From Vandiemenella viatica (lineage: Eukaryota > Arthropoda > Insecta > Orthoptera > Morabidae): a stretch of 64,000 nucleotides of DNA. Below, piece by piece: positions 34,685-44,466 of this stretch (its first letter is position 1; every line of letters starts with the position of its first letter). The notes below the pieces were generated by a model. The model had not been told where the DNA came from and did no database searches. It saw only the letters and a program-made list of their open reading frames with translations. The stretch covers positions 352,432,932-352,496,931 of the forward strand of contig JARYHS010008074.1 of NCBI GenBank assembly GCA_031002005.1, in the 5' to 3' direction. Position numbers and translations under genes: made by a program.

Positions 34685-36075
34685 TTATGCGTATAGACCT
34701 ATACAGATCACGCAGAACGTAATCATTTTCAGTCTGAGTTTGTTTTGCCATTCCAGCATCCGTTTACTGAAGGCAAGTTTTCTCTCTTCTGTCCATGTTG
34801 TGCCGGTCTTATTGGCTTTGGTTTCTGGTATGACTATCCAGTCATGCATTTTTTGTCTGAAGATTTTGCGATCTATGATTTCTGAACTCATGATTTTAGC
34901 TCTTTCCAGGTCTTGTCTTACTTGATCGAACCAACTGTTAGGCATTTTTAATGGTTATCTTCTTAGTTAATCTGTGATCTGGCATCCTGTAGATGTGACC
35001 GTAGAATTTTAGTCTGCATTTTCTGATGTCGTTGGCTATGTTTGAGTGGACTCTACTGGTTTTTTTTTTTTTACTTTAGTCTGTAGCCTTCTTCTGTTTT
35101 GGTTTTTCCTGATTATTCATCGTTCTTCTTTTTGGATGTTCTCGATATCCCTCTTAGAGTATAGTTTGAGTGTTTCTGTGGCGTATAGAGCGTTGGGTTT
35201 AAAAACTGTATTGTAGTTTCTAATTTATTATTGAATTCCTATGTTCTTTTTGTTGTAGATGTTGCAGGTCTGTCCGAAAGTCTTTTTCATTTTGTTGAGT
35301 CTGTTTTGTTGTGCCTTCTTTTAGAGTTCTATTGAACTGAGTATTTAAACTCAGTGACTCTGTTGATTTTTCCATATTTCGTGTTCAGTGTTTTATGTTC
35401 AGTTTGTGTGCCAAGAAAAGCCGTTTTCCAAAAGAGATTTTTAATCCAATTTTTTCTACTAAGTCTTTGAGGGAATCTATTTGTTTGATGGCTTGCTGTC
35501 CACTTTCTGACAGAATAGCCAGATCATCTGCGAAGGCCAAGCATGAGGTATTTAGTCTGTTTATGCCTTGTTTTAGGTGGGTTATTCGTTTTCTCCCATT
35601 CTCTAATTACTTTGTCCAGGGCTATATTAAATAAGATTGGCGAGAGACCGTCACCCTGTCTAACGCCAGTTTTTGTCTCGAAATCTCTGGAGAGTTCTCC
35701 CATGAATTTGACTATGTTTGTGGTGTTGGTAAATGTCTGATTGATTAATTCTCTTGATTTGTTGTCCAGACCATATTCCCTTAGGATGCTGAGTAGGCTT
35801 TTCCTGTCGATGGAGTCATACGCCTTCTTGAAGTCTACAAAGGTGCATATGGTTTTCTTGTGCCTGATTGATCTGTATTTTAGGATAGTTTTTAGGTTAA
35901 AGATTTGCTGTGCGCACGATGTTAGGTTTGAAGCCTTCTTGGTATTCGCTAATTTTGTGTTCGATTTTTCTTGTACTCTTTTGCGGAGAAAAGCAGAGAG
36001 AATTTTGTAGGGGACTGATAGTAGAGATATTACTCTGCAGTTGTTCACATTCATGCGGTCACCTTTTTTTGTGAA
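34685..36075 (-). pseudogene. 5'-truncated RTE-like LINE: RT and C-terminal domain
   Basis: Minus-strand frame 36054-35524 has CRVISLLSVPYKILSAFLRK, ICTFVDFKKAYDSIDRKSLL, TGVRQGDGLSPILFNIALDK and VIREWEK. After a frameshift the catalytic LAFADDLAILSESGQQA follows, then KISFGKTAFLGTQTEHKTL. The C-terminus near 34945-34685 has TTWTEERKLAFSKRMLEWQN. The start is cut within the RT, just after a KKGDRMN.NNCR block, so it is 5'-truncated. The sequence resembles the LINE at 62560-64000, so both probably belong to one family. It splits hAT-like copy B, because sequence on both sides (34033-34650 and 36120-36400) matches copy A at 1594-2760. Confidence 0.85.
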
Positions 36076-36477
36076 GGGGAAGTATGAGAGCGCACCATTA
36101 TATCATTATTTTAACATAATTTTTACTATCAAGAGATATTTTTTAGTAGGGCTACCTACTTAATGTACACAATTGTACTATGAATTGCATGATCAACATT
36201 AACGAATCTTTTTAAGAAGTGATATTTAATAACCTATATAATTATATCATTTTTTCTGAATGCGAACGTATTTTTTCGAACTACAGCTCTTTTGATAAAT
36301 ATATCAGGATTTCTTTAAGGTCCAAATCATCCGTTATTTTTCAGTTTACGTCTACTACCATGTGATCATTCTATATTTGCTGAGCCAAATAGTAGGAAAG
36401 CTGGTAAACGTTTTTGAGTAGGCAACGTGAAAATATGTATAACACTTCTTTTGTCTCAGTACAAAATCAAAGACCTG

Positions 36478-36899
36478 GCTGATGGGATTGGGAGCATAGC
36501 CGAACTGTTAACTTTTGAAAATTTTATTTTCTTTCAAAATTGTATTTCATAAATATAGTAAAAAATATTTGAGGCGTTAAGAATAATATTTACACCAAGA
36601 AAAAAATATTTTTGAAAATACATTTCATTTTGGTGGGATATTTTATTTGTCAGGTGTTCGGGAATGTTATACCAGAGAGCGAGAGAGCAGTATATCGGCA
36701 GCCGGCTCAAGTATACCTATCAGTTAAAAATTCCCACCAAAATGACATGTATTTTCAAAAATATCTTTTCCTAGGTGTAAACATTATTCTGTGCAAACCT
36801 CAGTATGCTTCAAATATTTTTTCGGTGTTTATGAAACACAATTTTGAAAGAAAAGAAAATTTTGAAAAGTTCGGCTATACCCCCATTCCCATCAGCTAG
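36478..36899. repeat. Foldback repeat with ~168-bp arms
   Basis: The left arm 36478-36645 and right arm 36730-36897 are inverted copies at roughly 80% identity, with about 85 bases between. Shared blocks include GCTGATGGGA, ATAGCCGAAC and TTTTGAAAATACAT. It lies inside hAT-like copy B and may be an independent MITE. A plus-strand open frame of 95 codons overlapping it follows the palindrome and is not supported as a gene. Confidence 0.75.
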
Positions 36900-37679
36900 T
36901 TCTTCTATTTTCTTCTAAGACATTATAAATGAAGTTCTAAACAAATTTTCAGGTTGCCTCAAATACCTATGTAAAAATGTTTACCAGCTCTCCGATTATG
37001 AAGCTTACTCAAATAAGTTTGATTTTCCGTAATGCTGAAAGTGGTCGTGTTCGGTGGTAGATGTTGATGACTTTAGATATCAAATCTCTATTATATCTTC
37101 GCAATGACAAATTATAAAAGAAACAATGTCTCCCACATTATTCAGTCTGATATTTGTTTTTCATGCAATACCTAAAAACAAATTACGATGAAGAACCAAA
37201 CGATCCAAGTTCAGTTCATCTCTTTCACATAACTGCGGTTTGTATAATTTTGCCACTAAGAAATTGTTCCATGTTACTCAAATATGTCGGCATTTTTAAG
37301 TAAAACGCGAAATCTTCTGTAAAGTTAAATACGAGTATAGCAACGATCCAGAATTTATATCAGAAATTTGATAGTAAAAAGAGATTCAAAACAGTGAAGA
37401 CTTCTTAAAAACAGTTTTGTTTTCCCGCCGGCATCATCTTTCTAACTTTTTGTATCGTCTAAAAAACATAGCAGTGCACTGTATTTGTTAGAATAGTTTT
37501 CAGCGAAGATATGCGAAAATACTATCTTGTAGGCCAAAACGGCCGCAGATAAAGGTTTTGAGCATCGCCAGCTGCCTGTGGTGTTTCAAAATAAGCATGG
37601 CATTTCTGCGAACCACGTTTACCTCTCGTGGGTGCTGGAGCCCCAGTGCACCAACACTGTCGGCACCCCTGGATGATGT

Positions 37680-38673
37680 AAGCAGCAGTATATACAGCTT
37701 CAGCCCAATGTAACTTAAAAAGATTAGCACTGTTCAATATACATTTTGCTCTTTCCACCAATGTCTGGCTCAGTCGTTCAGCGACACCATTTTGTGCAGG
37801 AGTGTATGGTGTGTTTGTTTGATGGATTATTCCTGCATCTTGTAAGAACTCGGAAATGTGGATGTTAACATATTTGGAGCCATTGACTGAGCCTAAACAT
37901 TTTTTGTTGCATTCTAATTGTTTTTCAACTTGCATTTCAAAATGTTTGAATTTTTTTATGGAGAAAATAAACAAATACCTTTCTTAAATAGTCATCAATG
38001 AATATCATGAAATATTTAGCACCTCCTAATGACATGGTTTCCTTTGGACCAAAAATGTTAGAGTATACTAGTTCAAGTACCTTTGTAGCTTTTGATCCAT
38101 TGTATTTTAAAGGTAACCTGTTTTTTTGTTTTTTTTTCTTTTTTTTTTTCTTTTTTTCTAAGCAAGTTGTACAAACTAATTTGTCTGGTTTCTTGGATAA
38201 TTTTAAACCTTCTGTTTTCTCCACCATTTTCTGCTGATCATTAAAGTTCAAGTGACCCAATTATTTCATTATTACTGTTCATTATTATACAGCCCTTACC
38301 GTTGAACTTTACTTGCCCACCATTTCTAATTATCTGGCTAACAGATAGTAGATTTGTTGACAACTCTGGCACATACAGAAAATTTTGAAACAAAATTTTC
38401 TTACATTTACCATTAGCGTCATACACATACAAACACAGCTTACCTGAGTTTTTTATTGACAAACATTCATTTGCTACCTTAACTGAGATGGTGATTGGTA
38501 CTGTTTCTTCTTGAAACATATTTCTGTGCATGGTCATGTGCATAGAAGCACCGGAGTCTATATACCAGGAATCACTGTTACTCACTGGTGATATGAATGC
38601 AGCGGCATAGCTTGAGCTTTCCTGATTTTCAACTTTGTGTTTCTTCTTTGCTTTAGACATGCACTGTGCACTT
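37680..38673 (-). pseudogene. Ty1/copia gag end, protease, GAG-pre-integrase and integrase core
   Basis: Starting at 38673 the minus strand gives the second half of a zinc knuckle (GHISAQC), then the aspartic protease motif SWYIDSGASMHMTMHRNMF near 38570. The GAG-pre-integrase block follows (FLYVPELSTNLLSVSQIIRN). The next frame (38260-37937) gives MGHLNF, a Cys pair, a poly-Lys run from a T-rich tract, then FGPKETMSLGGAKYFMIFID. The next (37974-37680) has IHQTNTPYTPAQNGVAERLS and HWAEAVYTAAYII. Two of the three integrase catalytic acids are replaced: YSN where SD is expected, and SVNG where a D-N-G motif is expected. With the frameshifts, this shows the element is dead. Confidence 0.88.
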
Positions 38674-38860
38674 ATGTGGCCCATGGAGGAAGGAATTAAA
38701 TGGAGGAGAAGTGACGTTAAATCGGTGAAGCAAGCACTAAACTCTCCCGCATGGTGGCAGCACCGGCAGCGACCATATGGCGCTTCCCAACAATTAAGGT
38801 GTTCACATTGTGGTAGATGCAGTGATTATTTCATTTAGTATTGTGTATAAGTGTTTAAAA

Positions 38861-38931
38861 ATGCCAGCTTGTGTTGCGTACGGTTGCACAAATAGGCCAG
38901 ACAGGAAAGAACCTGGAATATCATTTCATAA
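38861..38931 (+). pseudogene. THAP-domain first exon of a P-like transposase (remnant)
   Basis: ATG at 38861 opens MPACVAYGCTNRPDRKEPG then ISFHK, followed by a consensus 5' splice site (AA|GTAAGT at 38930-38937). The pattern M-P-x-C-x-A-x-x-C-x-N-R with a following I-x-F-H is the start of the C2CH THAP zinc finger, and THAP genes commonly split at this point. The remainder of the domain was not found downstream within the element. The element therefore appears to have lost the body of its transposase while keeping exon 1. It could also be a captured host THAP exon. Confidence 0.75.
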
Positions 38932-39859
38932 GTAAGTTGAATTGTAATTATCGTTGTTGAAGTGAGCGGTAGACACCGCAAACTTTGCAGCACGTCTATA
39001 AATATTTAGTCATAGCTCTCAATGGGATGACTTTGTTCTCAAATTTTTCTTGGTGTAGTGTAGAAAATCAGCAAACTTGCTATTTTGCACATAATAGACT
39101 AGCATTATTTTTTAACGAGTGTTTAAAATGAGATTTAAAGGGGAGTGTTTTACTTCGCGATTCAGTGAATTTACTATTACGATTTCTTTCGTCACGTTGC
39201 TGATTATACTGACAATGGATGATGAAATTAACTGTTATGTGCGAAGCTGTGAGTTTTATTAATTTTTTAAATAGCTATTTCAGGCCATTGACTTAGGTTA
39301 TTTTTAAAGCTTCATATAAGACTTGTTTCTGTTTGTAATACGTCTATACCTATTTTTACCGATTTTGAAATCTTTCTCATCTATTTATGTCGAAACAGGT
39401 TCATGCAGAAATAAAAATGGGCTTCATAAATAAAGAAGTTATTGGCCTTTGAACAAAATCAATTTGGGGAATGTGTTTCTAATTTAGTCTCCTTTTTTTG
39501 TACAACATTCTCCCCCCCCCCCCCCCGTATCTAAATCTAACTGAGAGATAATTTTTTTACAATTGTCCTAATAAGTAGGGCTGTGAAATTAGACAACACA
39601 TCTTGATCAGGAGAATGTTCATTAAGGTGACTGAATAAACATTTTATTTCTGGTACCAGCCTACAAAATGTCTGGGTTGCTCATCCCTAGAGTGGGTCCT
39701 CTTACTTTTTTTCTGGTCTAGGACACATTTCAGACTAACCACAAGTGGTAGTAATAAAACTGAAATATCCATTCTGCATGTCAACCATGTAATCATTGTG
39801 GCTTTGACAGAATTAATTGTTGGTCCAGCCTGCATCCAAACCTAAACCCCTAAATTTGG

Positions 39860-40260
39860 ATGTTGTATATCCCCCAAACTAAGCAAGATATCGAAAACAT
39901 TTATTCTTTATTATCGAGTTTTTTCGTCGTGTTACATAAGAATCCATCATTAAATTTGACTTTTGCGAAATTTTTCTTCTGCATTTCAACTCAAGACACC
40001 TCACTTTTGAGACAGTATATCTCGAGAACTAGGTGAAATATCGAAAAATTTTACTCTTTATTTTTTATTTGTCTCGTCTTTTTAAATAAAAATTCATCAT
40101 AAAATTTGACTTTGAATAATTTTTTCTTCTGAATTTCAACCAAAACCATTTCACATTTGAGACAGAATATCTCGAAAACTAAGCAGGATATTAAAAAAAT
40201 TTATTCTTCATTTTTTATTTATCTCATCGAGTTACATAATAATCCATCACCAGATTGCGG
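39860..40260. repeat. Three ~150-bp subterminal tandem units of P-like copy 1
   Basis: A phrase like ATATCTCGAAAACTAAGCA with a following TATCGAAAA recurs at about 39889, 40038 and 40188, spacing 149-150. Each unit continues with TTTATTCTTTATTTTT, CCATCA.AAATTTGACTTT and TTTCTTCTGAATTTCAAC blocks. The same three-unit array is in P-like copy 2 at the same distance from the right end. Confidence 0.85.
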
Positions 40261-40444
40261 CGTCACGTTTATCCTAGATTCCCCTTGAGGTGTTTGTACA
40301 TATTCCCCGTGTTTGTTGGGAAGCGGTCAAGCCCCCACCACTCCGGCCATGCCCCCCCACTCCTCCGCCGGCCTGCTTCACTCCCATGCGTGGTAAAGGT
40401 CTCTTGCGTCGTCTCCATATTATTCCTTCTTCCATGATGTGGCC

Positions 40445-41097
40445 ATGCTTATTACAGGTGTAGCAACGAGGTCCCTTTTGAAATTGTTACTTGAGCCTTT
40501 GTTGTTCTTATAATTTACGGTAAAAGCTGATCTATCACCATCATTTATTTTTACATCTTGTAAAATTTTAGCCTTATTTTCATACCAGAACTTACGATGG
40601 CAATTATCATCGGTTTGTATGCATCTGGTAGACCGGAGAGAAGTACAGTTCCAAGCCACTCGTCGTCTACTTTAAATCCAATATTTCTCAACTTGTGTGC
40701 TGTGGTCATTATTTTGCTAACATACTCTTCTACATTATGACATGCGACTAGCGTTGTTGTGCACAGATCACGAAGTAAGCCCACTGGAAGCGTTAATCCA
40801 GAATCATCGAAGGCGTTTGCTAAGTTGTTTCCAAACTTCTTTCGCTGTCTTTGCTTCCTGAATGTGGACGTAGTTGATTGAATCCACTAGCAGAATAATT
40901 TTTGAATTGGCTTTTAAATCGCGTTTGGGATCGACGTGATCATCACTCGAATTTTCAGTACATTTCCATAATTCTTCGTGTTCCAGTTAGGTTATTACGG
41001 CAAAACTCCATGTAGAGTAGTTTTCCCGACCAGTGAGTTTTTCAATCAAAGTTAACTGATTGCTTGAGTTCATATTTTGCGCACTTTTAAATGCCAT
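40445..41097 (-). pseudogene. Ty1/copia gag (UBN2-type)
   Basis: The start codon at 41097 gives MAFKSAQNMNSSNQLTLIEK followed by LTGRENYSTWSFAV, the N-terminus typical of copia Gag. A frame then gives CTENSSDDHVDPKRDLKANS and VDSINYVHIQEAKTAKEVWK. Next comes MGLLRDLCTTTLVACHNVEE followed by YVSKIMTTAHKLRNIGFKVD and SGLPDAYKPMI (40784-40551), the UBN2 core. The zinc-knuckle first half CYTCNKHGH reads at about 40445-40480 and is cut by the P-like insertion. Frameshifts and a stop occur. On the minus strand the gag lies just after the primer-binding site. Confidence 0.88.
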
Positions 41098-41160
41098 GTA
41101 TTGCTTAGGTTGTAAGTTTTACTTTCGACAGATATTAATCTCTTTTAAATGTACCTGGCT

Positions 41161-41175
41161 ACTGGGCCCATAACC
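41161..41175 (-). other. Ty1/copia primer-binding site
   Basis: On the minus strand this reads GGTTATGGGCCCAGT directly next to the LTR end. It resembles the initiator-Met tRNA-half primer site used by copia-type elements. Confidence 0.75.
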
Positions 41176-41393
41176 TGTTTAGTTTGTAAATATGGTACAA
41201 GCAATTATTTAACACGAGAAGTACTTAAAAATACATATAACGACACAACAGAAATGCAGCCAAGAGCAGCGAGCACAGAATAATATCTTTTTTTTTTTTA
41301 AATTTTTAAATTATGTTTATTTGGCCTGAAGCCGAAGGAATTACATTTGAAACAGTTTATACGTTGGTCAGAGAATAAACTATGCTATAACCA
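41176..41393 (-). repeat. Ty1/copia 5' LTR
   Basis: On the minus strand it begins TGGTTATAGCATAG and ends AACTAAACA, next to the primer-binding site. It matches the 3' LTR at 29588-29746. A ~60-bp T-rich insert at about 41283-41345 is absent from the other LTR. The element therefore spans 29588-41393 on the minus strand, swollen by three insertions. Confidence 0.8.
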
Positions 41394-41450
41394 TCAGGGA
41401 GGTCCTCCATGATAACCATGGAGGGGTTTCTTTCCTCCATGTCACTCATC
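41394..41450. repeat. Cluster of P-like terminal-repeat fragments (left side)
   Basis: The terminal motif appears in both orientations (CCTCCATG at 41404-41411, CATGGAGG at 41417-41424, CCTCCATG at 41434-41441) with only short spacers. Bases 41443-41450 are the left target duplication of P-like copy 2. The cluster may be remnants of earlier insertions or excisions. Confidence 0.55.
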
Positions 41451-42137
41451 CATGCAGGAAGGAAATATATGGAGGAGAAGTGACGTTGAATCGGTGAAGC
41501 AGGCTCTAAACTCTCCCGCATGGTGGCAGCAGCGGTATTGCGCTTCCCAATATTGCGATTTTCCCAGTATATCCCGAAAACTAAGCAAGATATCGAAAAA
41601 TTTTATTCTTTATTTTCGATTTGTCTCGTCGTGTTACATAAGAATCGATCATTAAATTTGACTTTTGCGAAAAAAAATTTCTCCATTTCAACTCGAGAAA
41701 CCTCACTTTTGATACAGTATATCTATAGAACTAGGGGAGATATCGAAAATTTTTATTCTTTATTTTTCATTTGTCTCGTCTTTTTAAATAAGAATCCATC
41801 ATCAAATTTGACTTTAACCAATTGTTTCTTCTGAATTTCAACCAAAACCATTTCACATTTGGGACAGAATATCTCGAAAACTAAGCAGAATATCAAAAAA
41901 ATTTATTCTTCATTTTTTATTTGTCTCATCGAGTTACATAATAATCCATCACCAGATTGCGGCGTCACGTTTATCCTAGAGTCCCCTTGAGGTGTTTGTA
42001 CATATTCCCCGTGTTTGTTGGGAAGCGGTCAAGCCCCCACCACTCCGGCCATGCCCCCCACTCCTCCGCCGGCCTGCTTCACTCCCATACGTTGTAAAGG
42101 TCTCTTGCGTCGTCTCCATATTATTCCTTCCTCCATG
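41451..42137 (+). mobile_element. P-like element copy 2, 687 bp, non-autonomous
   Basis: The left end CATGCAGGAAGGAA and the right end (minus reading CATGGAGGAAGGAAT) match copy 1. The first ~80 bases and last ~550 bases align with copy 1, including three ~150-bp tandem units at 41591, 41741 and 41891. The middle of copy 1, with the THAP exon, is absent. The flanks are a perfect 8-bp duplication, CACTCATC (41443-41450 and 42138-42145). This is an independent second case of 8-bp duplication for the family. Confidence 0.88.
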
Positions 42138-42145
42138 CACTCATC

Positions 42146-42205
42146 GAGGATATTCCTTCCTCCATGATGTCACTATTCATGGAGGAAATCCTCCATGTCA
42201 CTATC
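42146..42205. other. P-like terminal fragment and probable excision footprint
   Basis: Bases 42151-42166 are an isolated right-end motif (ATTCCTTCCTCCATG). Bases 42178-42197 read CATGGAGGAA then ATCCTCCATG, i.e. ten bases from each element end joined head to head. They are flanked by TCACTATT (42170-42177) and TCACTATC (42198-42205), an 8-bp duplication with one mismatch. This is what an imprecise P-like excision would leave. Confidence 0.65.
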
Positions 42206-43250
42206 GGCCTGATTTAACGCTATCATCTCTGGTCTAATTGTATTTTTTTCGTCCCTTAATATCATATATAGTACAAAGTATAAATGGTATGGGAAAGTCA
42301 AAATTGGACGCAGAAAGAGAAACACACACACACACACTCCAACCTGAATTCGAATTCTCGGATTCCGCCTTGTCCACATGTGTCCCTCAACTTGAAGAGT
42401 GTTATCTGAGGTTTAAATCTAACATCTCTGCTATGTTTACGTTCCTTGTTTACATTCTAAGTTTCAACACTTGTCTGTGAACACTTGTGACATGATTGAG
42501 AGGTTAGAACTATGACAGTTCTAATCAATCAAAACACTCACTCGATGTCTGCAGATTGCTCACAGTTTGTAATAAATAATGCATTTCTGGCTACGAGTCA
42601 TTAAAAACTTATGAGAGTACTAATTATCAACATGGATTTATTACAACTTCTTCGTCTTACAGTTTGCTGTTTTCCTATAGGTAATAGCGTCAATCTAAAA
42701 ATTATAAAGTGGCAAATATTTGCTTGATATTTGTAACTGAAGCGTCCAAATAGTTCAAATAGATACTATTCTGAGGAAAAACACCGGCCACTGATTTTGC
42801 ATATATTACCTGAACAATTGTCGAAATGATTTTCTCACTAATTTCTATTAGATGTTGGACATTCCTATTTGTGCCTCATCTCGCACATCGTAAAATACAC
42901 TACACTCTGCAAATTCTTTCCTGCAGGCGGATTGATACTGCTGTAATCAGTCACAAGACATATTATTTTCTGGTTGTAATACATTCTGAACCAGCATAGC
43001 ATGTATTATTTTCATGCATTAACTATATTGTAATCCACCTTGGACCGTTGGAGTGGTCCAGGATGTATTAAAACTGGGATTACTACAGATAACGATTCCG
43101 CGAGCACTTGGCATCGTAACACTGTAGTCATACGCCAGAAACTGCTAGAAATTTTTAAAGTAGTTTTAGCGATGTCATTCTGAGCCAGGTTGTATTACAA
43201 CCTAATTACTGCATGAAGGTAGGGGTCCAGGGTTCATTGCAACCTAATTA
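42206..43250. other. Spacer, no gene seen
   Basis: An AC dinucleotide run lies at about 42322-42338. Near 43190-43245 a phrase with CAACCTAATTA is repeated twice, leading into the tandem repeat. No coding could be supported. Confidence 0.5.
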
Positions 43251-43426
43251 ATGCTTGAAAATAGTATGTCTACCGATTGATTGCCACAGTGCTATGACGG
43301 GATAAGTCAGTGCAGAGCAGTGTTGCTTTGGAATTGTGATGCTTGAAAATAGTATGTCTTGTGATTGATTGCCACGGTGCTTTGATATGATAAGTCAGTG
43401 CGAAACAGTGTTGCTTTGGAATTGTG
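43251..43426. repeat. Two 88-bp tandem units
   Basis: Unit 1 is 43251-43338 and unit 2 is 43339-43426. Both contain GCTTGAAAATAGTATGTCT and GTGTTGCTTTGGAATTGTGA, with about 10% difference. A degraded third unit may start near 43448. Confidence 0.85.
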
Positions 43427-43599
43427 ATCACCAGTAGACCCTTAAAGTAATGAGTTAAAATGATATATCTTGTGATTGACTTTCACAATATTGTGGTGTC
43501 ATTAGTTCACTTGAAGAAATGTAGTTACATCAGAATCACTTTAGCAAGGGATATTCTGAATAATTTACCTGAAACATTGAAAGAATTTGAAGAAAATAT

Positions 43600-44090
43600 T
43601 CTCAAAATGCAGTAGGAGGTGTGTAGAAAAATTACCATGTGGGTATGTGCCCCATCACAATTAATATTAATATTAAAAAATTACATTCCACTAATAGTTA
43701 TTTTTCTGCAGAAGAATTACGATATCTATTTAACCAATTTTTTCCATCTCCTGACTCCCATAGCCAGAAGAGAAACTTCATTCCATAATACATGTAATAA
43801 AATAATAGATAATTATCATTGTCATCTTGACCTTTCAAAGTATTACCAGTATGCTTCCAGGTTTCATCACCAGTATAAGCCTTGCAGACTCCCAACTCTC
43901 TAATCTCCTATCATAATCTTCCAGTAACTCCCAGCTGTTTTCCGTTATTATATTAGTTCTGTTCTGCAGTAATTTCCACAGATAAAACTGCCCTCCTCCC
44001 ATAATTTGAGTCCCATATAACCCAATACTACTCAAGCTGTGGCCTGGCTAAAGTTTTGTATTCCAATTTTCTCACTTCTCTGTTACGTCA
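43600..44090 (-). pseudogene. CR1-group LINE C-terminal remnant
   Basis: Minus-strand frames give LYGTQIMGGGQFYLWKLLQN (44035-43835) and GVCKAYTGDETWKHTGNTLK (43895-43698). The latter parallels VYKAYIGDETWKGIGVRIKR of the LINE end at 52700-53300. Frames are broken. It is an old 5'-truncated copy. Confidence 0.6.
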
Positions 44091-44466
44091 TCTCATTAAC
44101 CTCTCAGTTATTTGTTGTTATTATTATTAATTTTGATCGAGGTAATGTCGTGATGGCAATTTCCCAACATACCTAATTAAAATTCTTATATATTTTTACA
44201 TTAACATCCTTTATAATCTGAAGTAGGCCCTGTATTGTTCATTAATTCTTGAGTTTATTTATTTGTGTGTTCGTAATATATGTTCTTCTCTCGTCGCTGC
44301 CTTCAACTTTGGTGAGTGATGAGTCATTTTCCCTTTCATTGCAATCATTAATTCTTTATGTAATTTCTTCCAGTTCCTCTCTCCCCAATTTTGAATTGAA
44401 AACTTTTCTACTCCCTTACATATGAAATCAATTTACATATGAAATCAATTGATAGTTTACTGCCAG
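44091..44466. other. Spacer with a shared repeat phrase
   Basis: A phrase GAGTGATGAGTCATTTTCCC with its surroundings (about 44270-44345) is shared with 60280-60345, next to a Penelope-like remnant. It may be Penelope 3' UTR. No gene. Confidence 0.4.

Larger units (their letters stand above)
34033..37671 (+). mobile_element. hAT-like DNA element, 3.64 kb (copy B), inserted in copia integrase
   Basis: The left end is CAGGGGCGCCGGC; the right end read on the minus strand is CAGGGGTGCCGAC. The flanks are an 8-bp duplication with one mismatch (GATGAGGT at 34025-34032, GATGATGT at 37672-37679). It falls inside the copia integrase: the reading AAYII before it and NRSPTGTPEE after it are contiguous in copia proteins once one duplicated octamer is removed. 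The 8-bp duplication and CAGGGG terminus point to hAT. No transposase domain is seen, so it is probably non-autonomous. It contains a later RTE-like LINE (34685-36075) and a foldback repeat (36478-36899). The left part also occurs at 1594-2763. Confidence 0.85.
38682..40436 (+). mobile_element. P-element-like DNA transposon, 1,755 bp, internally deleted
   Basis: The left end is CATGGAGGAAGGAAT; the right end read on the minus strand is CATGGAAGAAGGAAT. The flanks are a perfect 8-bp duplication, ATGTGGCC (38674-38681 and 40437-40444). It sits inside the copia gag zinc knuckle. The first exon of a THAP-domain protein lies near the left end (38861-38931), and three ~150-bp tandem units lie near the right end. 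P elements are known for 8-bp duplications, termini beginning CATG and a THAP-type DNA-binding N-terminus. The rest of a transposase is not visible, so the copy is non-autonomous. A related 687-bp copy is at 41451-42137. hAT elements also make 8-bp duplications, but their ends usually start CA[GA]..G. Confidence 0.8.

Noticed and set aside
36612..36899. 95-codon plus-strand open frame
   Set aside because: It coincides with the foldback arms and is explained by their sequence.
39512..39527. C homopolymer in P-like copy 1
   Set aside because: Simple low-complexity run with no evident function, and prone to sequencing error.
38932..39860. Second THAP exon and P-type catalytic domain
   Set aside because: I searched by eye for the remaining THAP and catalytic motifs after the first exon and saw none, so no transposase gene is called.
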